DNA of 64,000 nt from Scolanthus callimorphus (GCA_033964015.1 JAWWUD010000102.1:1-64000); one strand, 5' to 3'; positions 30,992 through 43,020 are shown, numbered from the stretch's first letter. The notes: a model not told the origin generated them from the letters alone. A program made the numbers and translations.

Positions 30992-33900
30992 ATGAAGGCG
31001 CACTTGTTTGCCGTTTTTATCGCTTCAATCTCCTTCACATGCACAGGTAAGCGTTATCTGAAATCATTGTTTCTAAGTTTATCCAAGTTTATGAGTTTGC
31101 TACTGTTATACTTGTCTGAGCCAATGAAAAAGGAACTGTGAATTGGTTGGGACATGATAATAAAATGAAGTATTCTTTTAGGAAATAACTAGAAAATATC
31201 TTCCGGAATTGGAGCTTTGGAACGCCCTTCATTGATGAGTGCACAACCCTAAAAATCTATAACTCATTTTAATGAATAAAAATTCAACCTCACTTCCAGT
31301 ACTGCAGTACAGTCTGGGATGAGCTTGTACTTCATCTCTCAGGCAAACTTAAAAAGCTCCAAAACCGTGCGGAAAGTTATGACGCCAGTTCTGAAGACTT
31401 TCTCGGTGTGCTGGGCTGGGAAGGTGCACGTTAAAAGGGCTGGACAGAAATATATTTCCAAGTTCAAAGAATTACATGGCCTAGCCCCATCGTATATTGA
31501 AAATACTTTTTTCTTATCGCGAAGCCTCCTACAATTTAAGGGATGCAGATTATAGGGTAGCCGTTCCAAAGCCACGCACTGATTCTATGAAGCGTTCCTT
31601 TAGCTATAGTAGTGTCGTCTTGTGGAATGATCTACCACCTGAATTGCGCACCACTGACTCGCATAAATTTCAAGAGGGGTCTCGAGAATCATGCTTTCTA
31701 GACCCAGCCCACGGCAAACATGTAAACCAGTACCGTTCCGTGTATTTTTTTGATGTCATTGTATCTATCTGTATTGAGTGTTTCTACCGTGGAAAATAAA
31801 CTTTATGTATATATCTATTTAGTATAAACTAACTAATGGTCTATTACAAATCCTGCATCCTGATTGGCAGAGATACTAATGGTCTATTAGTGATAGACCG
31901 TGCCTGGCTGAAAACCACCACTTTTCTTTGCAAGAAAACTTGATTTTTTCAACATAAAATAATGGAATTCATTGCCAAAACTGACCAACTAGTTGGTTTA
32001 TACTAAAACAATTAGACCTCTCGTCCTCATGTGCTATGATATCAATAGACCATTCGGCCTCATGGTCTATTCATCATAGCACATTCGGCCTCGAGGTCTA
32101 ATTGTTAAGTAGACCTTTTCGCACTTTTCATCAACGCCTTTTAATCGACTGGGACAAAGTACCAGCATCATCGCGCGCGACGAGGACCCCCTCACATGCA
32201 AAATCAGAGAGTCGATTCTCATCCAGAAAAGCCCGTGAGGAACCGGGACTTTGGATACCAATTCCTCCCCGGCCTACGAAGCGTTGCTTGGCCGTTCAAC
32301 AGCATATCGAGGCCAAGCATTCAGCACCACTTCACATTGACAAAGGACTCTTGAATGAGCCTGTAGAGCTCATAAGCTTTGTACTTTTAAAAATTACTCG
32401 GGTTGGTGAAACTAAGAATGCTTCACTCGCCAACGAAGTTCCAAATAGTTCCTTTTGGTACAGTACCTTGTTTATAAGCACTTAATGGCTATATATCCTA
32501 CTCTTGTTAAAAAAGGCTTTTTAGTAAGCTATTATCAGAGAGGTTAGAAAAATTAGAAAAGTCAAGATGACATCATCATGTTCTTGTTTCAAAGGTCGTT
32601 GCGGTCTGAGATTTTGCGCACATTAACGCCTTTTTGTAATTTTACACATCTCAGGCAAAATGTTGCTGTGTATGGGCATGTCCTTAAATTATTCCTCGAG
32701 CCCGAATGGGCTCTGCCTCAATATCGCTAATATATTAACTCAGAGGAAATGAGGGCGACAGGAGTTATTGTTTAGTCAAATGACACTAGTAGGTCAATTT
32801 GTATAGCCAAAAACGTTTTCTGGTCTGGTCATTTGTCATTTTCTGGCTTTCAACAAATCCGACACTTCGTTGTGTTGCACGTTGTATAACTTATAGCCCT
32901 CTAGTAGCTCATCCAATCACAACGCAGCATTGACAATAGCGTGATTTGACGAGAATACCACACTAGTGTAGATGCAGCAGCGTTTTATCATTAGTGTTGT
33001 TTCGTGTTTCTTTGTCCTAGATGCGGCCATTACTTGCCATAACTGCAGACCTTCCAAGACTGTAACCGAATGCTTTGAGGAGGGTAGATCTAAATACTGT
33101 TCCAATGCCAACGCAATGTGCTACTACCGGGAGTCCCAACCATACAATCGGTAAGTACCGCCTGCACGTGCAACCTTTTGCGTCCAATCCACAGGACATC
33201 CAGCTCTAGATATATTACTGTATACATTAAGTTCACAGCAATTATTGTTTAGTTTCTTGTTTCTCTTTTTCTCTTTTTACCCGCAAATATGATAGTTACA
33301 ACTAAACATGTAAATAAAAAACAAAGGGAATTGTAAGTAAAATACCTTTATATTTTTTTCACGACAACCACACTGCCTGCCTCGACTAGCTTTCAGCTAC
33401 TTAGCAGGTTGCGTGTGACACTATTTTGTTCTTTGTGAAAGTAAATAAATTGATTGATTGATTGATTGATTGATCTAGTCATGTGGTACTGTGAAAGAAA
33501 CATGCAAAGTTGTCGCTGTAAAAATTAAACGTATATGTAAATATTCAAATAAAATTATCACATCTCGATCGAATGTTGTAGTTTTAAATTTTATTGCATA
33601 TAATATATAGTAGGGGTATTAAGAAAAAGGCACAAGAGGAGGCACTTTATTTCACAACTACAACATTCGAGGAGATTTGACATGATTTTATTTCAATTTG
33701 GATCTCTGAAGCACTATTACAGTCGTATTTTCACACTAATTTTAACAAAAGTGATCTCGACAAAAGCTGACACCATGATAGCTGTGCGACAGCAGTGTGG
33801 TACTCTAATGTTTCAGAGTAAGCGGTGCCGAGACCCCAGGATCGGTATACTATTAGATTATAAAGTAACTGCCAATAGCTACAACGTTTTTTTGTTTGTT

Positions 33901-35146
33901 TTTGAAAAATGGACTGAACAAAAATTGTTATTTTGAAAATGACAGTATACAGTTTCGATACCGGCCAGTTGATTAGAATGTCAAAGTACAAGCTCTGAAC
34001 TTATGCATATTCCTCTATGTCTAGACTTTTCAAGCAAGGCTGCAAAACCATGTTCTACCAACAATGTTACCGCATTCCCTCAGGAACTACGTAAGTAATA
34101 TAGCTATCAATATTTTCATAGAGTGCTCAACCAAGCATGTACCTATGAGACCTGACTTTGGCGTTACGAATTTTCTCTTCTCCTTGAGGTGTTGAAATAA
34201 TTCGCATTTCACTTCTTTCGGATGAGACGCGAGATCCGGTCCCTCATTCCACTACACCGTTAAAGAACCGCTGGGCTGGTCGAAAGGCTATCCGCAATGG
34301 GCTGTTCAAAAAAAAACCGTAGCCCCCCTATCGAGGAAGCCAAATTTTCAAAAATTGCTTTACCCCTGTAGAAATTCCAGACTCTTGTACAACCCCTGTA
34401 GGATTTGAAGCAGCCCCTGTAGAATCTTCATTCTCTTGTGGGTCTGTGGAAAATCCGCAGTTTCAATGTGGAAATTCCAGGGTCAAAATCAGTAGTCCCT
34501 GTGGAATCTCCAGGTTCCACGATAAGCGGGTAACGGATATAGTATGGAACATCCCTTTACTATACAATATAAGTAAAGGGCAAGCAAAGCCAATCTCAGG
34601 AATCAACAAGAATTCAGAAGTTTTACTCGTTAAAACTGGAAGTTAAAAACAACAAAGGGGATTCCCATCCACTTTGCTGCCCCAATCCCGCCCTTGAAAT
34701 AGCCAGTAGTATATGGACGCATGTGGACTTAACACGAAATGTAAACTCCAGCTAGGCTTATAGGAGCGCATATGAAACGACAGTCTGATTTATTTTCGAC
34801 AGTCATCTGAAAACCGCTCCATGGTAAATACGGCTCTTTCAACTTCAGGTATGGGCAGCGGACCATAAGCATGGGGTGTGGTGAGCGGCTGTCCAGTGTT
34901 CTGTGCGACGGTAGAATGGGAGTACTCAAGTGCACGCGATGGTGTAAAAACAAAGATCATTGTAATTCTGAAATCGCGCGACGACCCGAAAAACTTATTG
35001 CTACCGCGACAAGCGCTCAAGACGAATATAGGAACCTGGAGATGAACACGCGTTTGCTATTTATCACAATTTGTTTTTCCATTATAATTATGGACATTTG
35101 GGTGAGAGAGCTGGTGCGAATTATTTTGGTCGCAAAAGTTATCTAG
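30992..35146 (+). CDS. Ly6/uPAR (three-finger) domain protein, paralogue 1; exons 30992-31046, 33021-33150, (34025-34090), 34849-35146
   Basis: A small secreted or membrane-anchored protein of 160 residues (182 with the optional exon). Exon 1 encodes a signal peptide, MKAHLFAVFIASISFTCT. Exon 2 begins DAAITCHNCRPSKTVTEC, giving the typical start C-x-x-C of an LU domain, then cysteines at KYC and AMC. The last exon gives MGC, VLC, LKC, RWC and HCN, the final Cys-Asn that closes the fold. Ten cysteines in LU order support a three-finger fold. A hydrophobic C-terminus (LLFITICFSIIIMDIW) may be a membrane segment or a GPI-attachment signal. Phases are 1, 2, (2), all consistent. A LINE fragment lies in intron 1. 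A second copy of the gene sits at 56,675. The binding partner is unknown. Confidence 0.88.
31290..31810 (+). pseudogene. LINE 3'-end fragment
   Basis: Three frames carry YCSTVWDELVLHLSGKLKKL, KYISKFKELHGLAPSYIENT and RVAVPKPRTDSMKRSFSYSS followed by VVLWNDLPPELRT, the usual C-terminal end of a CR1/L2-like LINE ORF2. It lies in intron 1 of LU paralogue 1 and is clearly broken. Confidence 0.8.
31825..32110. repeat. MITE in intron 1 of LU paralogue 1
   Basis: Iterated AATGGTCTATTA and the hairpin around TTCGGCCTCATGG, ending GAGGTCTAATTGTT. A relative lies at 61,340-61,590 (AACAATTAGACTACGAG). Confidence 0.55.
34025..34090 (+). CDS. Possible 66-base cassette exon of LU paralogue 1
   Basis: The segment follows CTATGTCTAG and precedes a perfect GTAAGT donor. 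In the phase imposed by the flanking exons it reads LFKQGCKTMFYQQCYRIPSG with no stop. Its length is a multiple of three, so it can be included or skipped without changing frame. Inclusion adds two cysteines to the ten of the LU domain. I found no equivalent in paralogue 2. Confidence 0.5.
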
Positions 35147-35602
35147 AGTTTCAGATAAACTGTAATATGTCTTATTTCGATTACGGTATTGTATAACCAA
35201 GCATTATTACTTTTGCAAATATAATTATTTTTGAAAGAATAGAGTAATTGAGTGTGAACAGGACAATTTCCAATGGACCATTGTAACACTTCAAGATAAA
35301 TTCTCAAACTCATTATTAATTCACCACGCTTTAAGACATAAAGTCATGAGTGTGAAGGAGTTGTCGATACGCGAACGTTGAAAATTTTTGAGATTTCATT
35401 CCTTTGTTTCGGCCCCCGCGAAATAGGGGATTTATCGAGGGGATGCATGGGGTCAAGACAACGTGGGGCTATAAAACAACAAAATGGCAGCAACACTGCT
35501 TTCGAGATGTATTTTTTTACCTTAACATTATACCACGCATAAAACCATAATACCACGCATAATATTGGGTGCTACTTTCTTTGAAATGTTTCCGATACAA
35601 GT

Positions 35603-37067
35603 GTGTAGCGCCTGCAAATGTAATAACTACCCGCAAATGTAATAAACCCGCAAATGTAATAAAGTTTTACCCGCAAATGTAGTAAGGTTTTACCCGCAAA
35701 TGTAATAAGGTTTTGCCCGCAAATGTAATTAATAAGGTTTTACCCGCAAATGTAATAATAACTAGAAAGGTTTTTTCTAAGGTCAAAAACCGAATTACTT
35801 ACAGGATAGTCACATGTGGTTATATAAGTTTCCATGGTAACAAAGTATAGGTAACAATATTTTCAATTTACAAATCAACTGCCATCTGGGATCAGATATT
35901 ATTTTCTATTTTTTTTTGGTCTGTCTAATGTTCAAATGCAAATCTATGCAGATGACCAATATTTGACAGACCAAGAGAATAATACCTGACCATTCTCGAA
36001 CCCAGATCTCCCCGGCTTGTCTCCTCGCAGGGGAGGCTCTGGTGACATCCATTTCAGGGCCTTCGCTGATTGGCTGAAATGGTGCGCACACGTACATAAA
36101 AGTAGCTTAATCTCGCTTTATAGAAACGTGTCTGTCAAAAACAACACGGCATTCGTTTCCTAGTCGTCTGTATATGTCTGTATATACCTATATGCCTTCG
36201 ACTTGAACGCTCTAAAAGTATAATTGTGAGGCATAAAATCACAATTTTCTTTTGAGCATGCGTCGGTGGTTGTCATCAGAGCCTCCCCAGCGAGGTGACG
36301 AGCCGGTGAGCTATGGGTACGAGAATGATACGTGACAAGAAATGAAACGTCCATGTACTACGGAAGGGTCCCGCGGGCACAATTTTAAAAATTATATCTC
36401 GCCGAAAGCGGCTTTCTATTTCATTTTACCAATCAGCATTTCAGCGTGTTTTATCCAACAGTAAGCTTTGTTTTGATGTAGTGCGCGTACCGATACACGC
36501 CCTGTTTCGCGGGAATCGGTCTCCATAGAAGCCACTACATTTTCACTAAAAATTTATAAACTCGCACATTTTGACAGCAGACTCAAACTAAGCGCACCAG
36601 CTTTATTCGCATTGAAAAAAGGGAACCCCCTGATCATATAACTGCACTCCCTAGACGATGTCACTGTACCCTCTTGACATGTAGACAACTTTGCCCAAGT
36701 TTGGCGACCCGAGAGTGTTGCGTTCTTGAGATATCCGCGTTCGAGTTATTGACATGAAATCGATGTAGAATTTACATAGTCAGTCAAATCTCTGATTAAA
36801 GCTGGCATCCAAACCCACGGGACCTACTCGCGAGATCCACGGGACGCGATCAGTATGTGGTCTTCGACCGCAACAATTGCGGGTTTATTACATTTGCGGG
36901 TAATCTCTTATTACATTTGCAGTTATATTACATTTGCGGGTTTAGAGCTTTTTTTGCGGGTAAATCCTTATTACATTTGCGGGTTTATTACATTTGCGGA
37001 TAAAACCTTATTACATTTGCGGGTTTATTACATTTGCGGGTAATTATTACATTTGCGGGCGCTACAC
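35603..37067. mobile_element. Foldback-type element with iterated inverted termini
   Basis: The left end GTGTAGCGCCTGCAAATG is followed by an array of ACCCGCAAATGTAATAAGGT units to 35,757; the right end is the inverse array from 36,883 ending TTGCGGGCGCTACAC at 37,067. Long termini built from short tandem units are the hallmark of foldback elements. The interior contains pieces of another MITE family (CCCAGATCTCCCCGGCTTG) and no transposase. Confidence 0.75.
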
Positions 37068-38030
37068 CGGACACAACAAGTTTTTTCAGCAAAAAAGTAT
37101 CTGGTGATTATACAAACATCAAACAAAAATCTCCAGACTCGGTCTTTTTTTCAGAAAGTCCAATGGAGAGTAGGTCTTATTCTTAGACAGTCCAATGAGA
37201 GTTGAATAATTCGATTCGATAGTTTTTTTAACGACTTTATTGGGCTACCTGTATACGGATTCGTTTTGATTTATTTTCGAGAGCGTTGCACGGCGCGCCA
37301 AGCGCGCTGGAAATTCGAGCCGAGCTTGCAAGGTTAGCGCCTGCGATGGTCTTTGTTGTGTTTCAGATCTGCCTTTAATTTATGCTTGAGTCATTGGAGT
37401 TGTCAGTAGAACGCATTGAATGGGCCAATCAGAAATGACCGGAAGCGATCCTTTGACGTCATTTGGGTCCCTTGACCAAATATAGCTATCAAGGGACTTG
37501 CAAACAGTTGGAAGGTCTTTCCAAAGCCTGTTGATAGAGCTGCTTCCACGTATTTTCCATCAAGAAGGCGAATCTCTACAGGTTATAGTAACAGGCACAC
37601 AAGCATGCTCAATGAAATTGAGTTTTGACAGGGCGCAAAGCTCACGAATAACATAGAATTAAAAGATGGCTGCCAATGGGCAAAATGGTTCACATTAAAA
37701 CTTGATCTCTAGCCTTCGCTAAGGTTAACATCTAGCATGTCTAGTCCATTCCTTATCTTTAACATAGTATCAAAGATTATTGATCCCTTTAGCCACCGGT
37801 GCATTTACGCTAATCCGCCGGACTATGCCTCATATAGGGAACGCCAAGCAGTCGAAATAAGAAAATACCTCAGATTAACCAGTTGAGTCTACTCGGGACG
37901 TGTGGTCTACTGAAGACTAAAAACGTCACGCTCCCTGTAATGACAATTACGGCGTTCATAGTGGCAAACACTTCGTAATGTATCATATTATTTCTACACT
38001 CCTTATGTCTTTGTTTGTACATTATAGTAA
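37068..38030. other. Intergenic, no gene seen
   Basis: AT-rich DNA downstream of the TPR-CHAT stop. No coding sequence or clear repeat structure recognised. Confidence 0.5.
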
Positions 38031-41000
38031 TTAGCCAGTGACGTCACATCCGCCAAATAGTGTGACATCATGTCCGATGATAAAGAAAGGCGCCCAGTAA
38101 GACCAGTGATTGTATTCCGGATGAGCCCTCATCTCTCGCATTGCCTCCTGTAGGCTTGTACATGCGCTCTTCCCGCCTTTCAGATGACGGTAGAAAGACT
38201 TCATAAAGTAGAGCGTCCCTTCATCACTGACCTGCCATAACGTGGCCAGCACTGAGCGTGCTCCTGCCACCAGGAAGGCACGTGCCAAGCTCATGACTCC
38301 CTCCGCCCTCACCTCACCACTGCCACTATAACAACAGCTGAGCACCACCAGTTGTGCGTTAATGTTACACGAGGTGATTTCTTTGACCGTCAGCATGTAG
38401 TCTGCCTCAGTAGGCACGGCATGATCGTCACGTGGTCCTGGCGCGAGAAGCAGCTCACCAGATTGCCCACTGGCGTGCGTCGCAAAATGGATGACGGCCA
38501 CTCCCTCTCGTAGACGGCTCAAAACAGCCTGCTTGTTCGCTGAAGAACGAATCAGAGGCATTTCATTAAATAGCGATGCGATGTTCAAGGCTTCTTTACA
38601 GGCGTTTTTAAGGTCTGGAAATGGCTTTTCTTCAAATTCACCATCCCTTATTACATTTTCCACAAGAGGGTCCCCGATAATCAAGGCTCCCTTTGTACTT
38701 TGCTTCTCGACTGGATACTCCTTTAGGATATACAGCGTCGCAAGTGACGGGCCGATACGAATGCGCTTGGTTTCTGAAAGGTACCTCCCTTTAGAATCTT
38801 GCAAAGCAGCAAATGGAACAAAGAAGAGCGGACCGTCCGGAATGATAACGATCTCAGGCTGATCAAGCTCGTTTTCTATTGGAGCAATCAACACTTTGTA
38901 GAAATCTTTTAGTAGATATTCGCAGGACTCATCGGTCTTGTGACCATTTTCGTTCCCAGATACATTCATACCTGAAGGCGTGGAGTTGTGATCCGTGTAT
39001 GCCAGTTCATCGCCTTGTTTTGATGATGCACTTTTTCCAGATTGTTCAGCTTCACTTTGTTCTATTTCATCTACTCTAGCAGACAACAACTCCTTTACCA
39101 TTTCATGTGGTACTATCGTGTCCCCCCTGGTCAGTTTATACAGAGACACTTTCTGTTCAATCTGTCCAAGTGACCTGTCCTCAAACGTGTTGTCAAGATT
39201 TCGACGCAGATATTCATCGGCGAATTTGAGAAGCTTGTTTAAGCACGAAACAAGCACAGTTTGCATCTCTGTATCATGTTGTTGATGTAACAGCTCTATA
39301 AGATCGCGTTCGTATAAGCAATGCTCAGTTAACTTCTGGGAGAAAGACATTACAAAAGTCAATAATGATAATAACGTGTCATAGTATATCACAAAAGCCG
39401 AATTACGACTACTTGTTAACAAGTGTAAATCTTGAACACGAGCAGATGGAATTGCGTGTTCTGACGTTATTTCGTATTTATCAAACAAATGGTCCCTAAG
39501 TGCCAGGGACCGCCCACTTTCCGATGTCAAAAGCGCTTCTTGATATTTCCCACGTGCAAACAAAACAATAGACAATAGTCGATATGTATCAATATAGGTA
39601 TCAACAATGGATACTTTTGATGGACACTGTTTGCCAAGCATAGAGAAGATTTTCTCGTAGCACAAGATGCCCTTTTTTAGCTGATCTTCTGCCTCACCAA
39701 TATCACCAGCACATACCAATAGCACACCCAGATTACCAAATGCCGATGCCTCTTCTCCCAAGTCGCCCGTCTGTTTGAGTGTTTTTAAGGCACTCTTGTA
39801 GCAGATCAAGGCCTCTTCGTATTCCCCAAGTAACCTGTGCACGTTACCGATATTATTCAGCGTGCTTCCCTCCCCTGACAAGTCAACTATTTGTCGTTGT
39901 ATCTTTAAGGCATCTTTGTGGTAATTCAATGCCTCTTTGTACTCCCCACGTGACATGTGCACCACACCAATGCTATTCAGCGTCTTTCCCTCCCCTGCCA
40001 AGTCACCTTTTTGTCGCTGTATCTTTAAGGAATCCTCGTAGTACTCCATGGCCTCTTCGTATTCCCCACGTGACCTGTGCACCACGCCAATGTTATTCAG
40101 CGTCTTTCGCTCCCGTGCCAAGTCACCTGTTTGTCGTTGTATCTTTAAGGAATCCTTGTAGTACTTAAAGGCCTCTTCATTTTCCCCACGTGACTGGTGT
40201 ACGACACCAATGTTATTGAGCGTGTCTCCCTGTCCCACTAAGTCACCTGTTTGTTGTTGTCTCTTTAAGGCATCCTCGTAGTACTCCAAGGCAATTTTGT
40301 ATTCCCCTCTAGACTGGTGCACCGCACCAATGTTATTCAACGTCTTTCCCTCTCCTGCCAAGTCGCCTGATTGTTGTTGTATCTTTAAGGCATCCTTGTA
40401 GTACTCCAAGGCATCTTTGTATTCACCACGTGACTTGTGTACGTTGCCAATGTTATTCAGCGTACTTCCCTCTACTGCCAATTCACCCGTTTCTTGCTGT
40501 ATCTTTAAGGAATCCTTGTAGTACTTCAAGGCCTCTTCGTATTCCCCACGTGACTGGTGCACGTTACCAATGTTATTAAGCATGTTTCCCTCTCCTGCAA
40601 AGTCGCCCGTTTGTCGCTGTATCTTTAAGGAATCCTTGTAGTACTCCAAGGCCTCTTTGTACTCCCCACGTGAGTGGTGCACATTACCAATGTTATTCAG
40701 CATTTTCCCCTCTCCTGCAAAGTTATCTGTTTGTCGTTGTATCTCTAAGGAATCCTTGTAGTACTTCAAGGCCTCTTTGTATTCACATCGTGAATGATGT
40801 ACGTTACCAATGTTATTCAGCATGTTTCCCTCTCCTGCAATGTCACCTGTTTGTCGATGTATCTTTAAGGAATCCTTGTAGTACTTCAAGGCATCTTCGT
40901 ATTCCCAACGCGACTGGCGCACGTTACCAATCTTACCCAGCGTGTCTCCCTCTCGTGCCAAGTCGCCTGTTTGACGGAATATCTGCAAGGCTTTCTCGTA

Positions 41001-41384
41001 GTGCTCTAACGCCGCTTCGTTGTTACCGATGGAATCATTCACATCGCTGATCCCCGCATACACGTCTCCTTGTAAGCTTTTGTTTCCTGTTCTTTCCGTT
41101 ATTTCCAGTGCTTGGTGAAAGTACTCCAACGCATTGTCAAATCGTCTAATGTTTTCGTAGACTTGACCTACCCTATATAACACCACCCCCTTCATGTTGT
41201 TATTCCGCAATAGCCAAGCGATATCCCAACAGACCCGATACAGATTGACAAGTCCATCCGGTTCGAGCAGCTCGTTCATCTTTGACCAGATCATCAGGAA
41301 GCTCCATATCACAGGCAGGTTATCATACACTTGAGATACCGCTGACCAGTTCATACGTGTACTCGCTTGTCTGTCATCTTCCAT
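38031..41384 (-). CDS. TPR-CHAT protein (putative caspase-fold protease), 1,117 aa, intronless
   Basis: An uninterrupted frame from ATG at 41,384 to the stop at 38,031. After a non-repeat N-terminus of about 65 residues come 13 TPR units of exactly 40 residues (about residues 66-585), most of the form LNNIGNVHxSRGEYxEALxY followed by YKDSLKIQRQTGDLAGEG. A mixed middle follows, then a C-terminal CHAT domain (about 830-1,110) with PDGPLFFVPFAAL, VIHFATHASG and LVVLSCCYSGSGEV, ending W-x-x-S-D-E-G with the usual LWQVSD motif. CHAT domains belong to the caspase/separase fold; the predicted dyad is His970 (ATH) and Cys1018 (LSCC). The TPR array probably binds peptide or protein partners and controls the protease. 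No substrate can be named. Neighbouring DNA is repeat-rich and no upstream exon was found. Confidence 0.93.
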   Translation of the reverse strand: MEDDRQASTRMNWSAVSQVYDNLPVIWSFLMIWSKMNELLEPDGLVNLYRVCWDIAWLLRNNNMKGVVLYRVGQVYENIRRFDNALEYFHQALEITERTGNKSLQGDVYAGISDVNDSIGNNEAALEHYEKALQIFRQTGDLAREGDTLGKIGNVRQSRWEYEDALKYYKDSLKIHRQTGDIAGEGNMLNNIGNVHHSRCEYKEALKYYKDSLEIQRQTDNFAGEGKMLNNIGNVHHSRGEYKEALEYYKDSLKIQRQTGDFAGEGNMLNNIGNVHQSRGEYEEALKYYKDSLKIQQETGELAVEGSTLNNIGNVHKSRGEYKDALEYYKDALKIQQQSGDLAGEGKTLNNIGAVHQSRGEYKIALEYYEDALKRQQQTGDLVGQGDTLNNIGVVHQSRGENEEAFKYYKDSLKIQRQTGDLARERKTLNNIGVVHRSRGEYEEAMEYYEDSLKIQRQKGDLAGEGKTLNSIGVVHMSRGEYKEALNYHKDALKIQRQIVDLSGEGSTLNNIGNVHRLLGEYEEALICYKSALKTLKQTGDLGEEASAFGNLGVLLVCAGDIGEAEDQLKKGILCYEKIFSMLGKQCPSKVSIVDTYIDTYRLLSIVLFARGKYQEALLTSESGRSLALRDHLFDKYEITSEHAIPSARVQDLHLLTSSRNSAFVIYYDTLLSLLTFVMSFSQKLTEHCLYERDLIELLHQQHDTEMQTVLVSCLNKLLKFADEYLRRNLDNTFEDRSLGQIEQKVSLYKLTRGDTIVPHEMVKELLSARVDEIEQSEAEQSGKSASSKQGDELAYTDHNSTPSGMNVSGNENGHKTDESCEYLLKDFYKVLIAPIENELDQPEIVIIPDGPLFFVPFAALQDSKGRYLSETKRIRIGPSLATLYILKEYPVEKQSTKGALIIGDPLVENVIRDGEFEEKPFPDLKNACKEALNIASLFNEMPLIRSSANKQAVLSRLREGVAVIHFATHASGQSGELLLAPGPRDDHAVPTEADYMLTVKEITSCNINAQLVVLSCCYSGSGEVRAEGVMSLARAFLVAGARSVLATLWQVSDEGTLYFMKSFYRHLKGGKSACTSLQEAMREMRAHPEYNHWSYWAPFFIIGHDVTLFGGCDVTG

Positions 41385-41605
41385 TCTTGTTTACAAACAG
41401 TCGTCAGATCAGTTCTGTAGCTTCTGTGTAGCAAAGAAAAGATGAATTTTATTTTGAAAGTATGAAAAGAATGTTGACATAACCAGGTAGTTGGGCTAAA
41501 AAATACGCGTTTAGTTCTGAACGAAGCCATCGAGTCACCATGGTAACTAAGCATGGATTAGTGATAAACCAATTTCGTGCAACCGGACCTGAGTGTTAAT
41601 CAAAA

Positions 41606-41955
41606 TTATTATACATTGTACTAACTATCTCGATTCTGATTGGTTAAAAGCGCGTGCTTTACTTTGGGAACCCTACGCGCGCAATGCATATTGGGACTAG
41701 AGCACTTGAATGTTTTCCCTATTTAACAAGGCGCTTGTGTAAAAGAAAGTGCTGGACAGAAAGAAAAGCATTTTTACTGAATCAATGTATAATAAAACAA
41801 TTATTGAATTCGGTTTTTGTGATAATTTCCAGAATAAGCAATGTCTCGCCAAGTGGAATCAGGCTCGGCCTCACGGCCTCGCCTGATTCCACTTATCTCG
41901 AATTGTTTATTCTGAAAATTAGAAAAACCTCATCCAATTAATAATTGCTTATTAA
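41606..41955. mobile_element. Full MITE copy (reference for the nested copy at 13.6-18.2 kb)
   Basis: Begins TTATTATACATTGTACTAAC and ends CAATTAATAATTGCTTATTA with an inner hairpin around CTCGGCCTCACGGCCTCGCC. Provides the uninterrupted target TGTATAATAAAACAATTA for the YR insertion. Confidence 0.75.
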
Positions 41956-42589
41956 AACGATTTTCAATAGATCGTTTTAAGTAACATGGGGCGCCATTTT
42001 TAAACCAAGGCTCTTTAACTATGCATAGCGCAACTCACCAAACCTTTAGGAGAAGGACGCATTTTATTGCCTGACAATAATCAGCAAGTGAAGCTATTCT
42101 TCGATTTTAGTTTTTCACGTCGGACTGGGGTAAATTGGCTGTACCTTTTAAAACGGTTGTATTGCCATTTGATTTTGTGACACAATAACTTTTGTGGTCA
42201 TTTTTTTGCGGATCTTTGAGGTGACAATTTTTCGGAAATTGCGAAATTAAAGGCTTGCGACAAACCGCCTTTCGTCACGGCGCCGCACCATTTTGTTTCC
42301 AGAATGACCCGGCAAAGCAGAAAAAGCAATGAGCCAATCAACGTTTTTGTTCTAAAACAAATAAGGAGTACTTTTTGCTTGATTGGTCAACCTTTGTACC
42401 ATAAATCCCAGCATCAGGCTTCGCTTTCCAACATGAGCAAACCCGCGCCCAGCTTGGCCTCGTGTCCATGCTTAATAAGTCGGCTGAAAAATGCAAGATT
42501 GCGCTTGTGTGACATACTAACAAGGTATAGTGTCAACGATTGAATGAGTTTCTATGAGTAAACAAGGCACGTACATTTTCGTAGACAAG

Positions 42590-43020
42590 TGCTCGCAAGG
42601 TGGGCTTTTGGTGACATCCATTTTCGCATTCTCGAGCCCAGAGCTCCCTGGCTCGTCACCTCACGGGGAAGGCTCTGGCGACAGCCCCTTACGCATGCGC
42701 GAAACTTAATACAAAGCAATTGAGAGAACATTCTCGTACCCAGAGCTCCCCGGCTCGTCTGCTCGCAGGGGAGGCTCTGGGGACATCCATTTGAGGGTCG
42801 GTGGTGATTGGCTGATTTTGAGCATTGGAGCATGCGCTGAAAGGTCTTTCTCTCAGCGGCTCTATATTAAATCTCGCGCATGCGTCAGTGGCTGTCACCA
42901 GAGCCTCCCCCGCGAGGAGACGAGCCGGGGAGCTCTCGGTTCGAGAATGTTGAGAGAAAGATATTTCAGCGCATGCTCCATCGTTCAATTTTAGCCAATC
43001 AGCAATTTTCCTCAAATGGA
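42590..43020. repeat. Cluster of palindromic MITE modules
   Basis: Three modules of the type CCCAGAGCTCCCCGGCTCGT ... GGGGAGGCTCTGG at 42,640, 42,740 and (inverted) 42,890-42,945. The same module occurs at 36,000, 36,270 and, partly, 58,632. Confidence 0.65.

Noticed and set aside
35614..37060. CRISPR-like array of 17-bp repeats with short spacers
   Set aside because: Eukaryotic context, irregular spacers of a few bases, and inverted arrays at the two ends of one element.
39779..41050. Plus-strand frames opposite the TPR array
   Set aside because: Antisense shadows of the repeated TPR units; they have repeat-like cysteine-rich composition and no domain.
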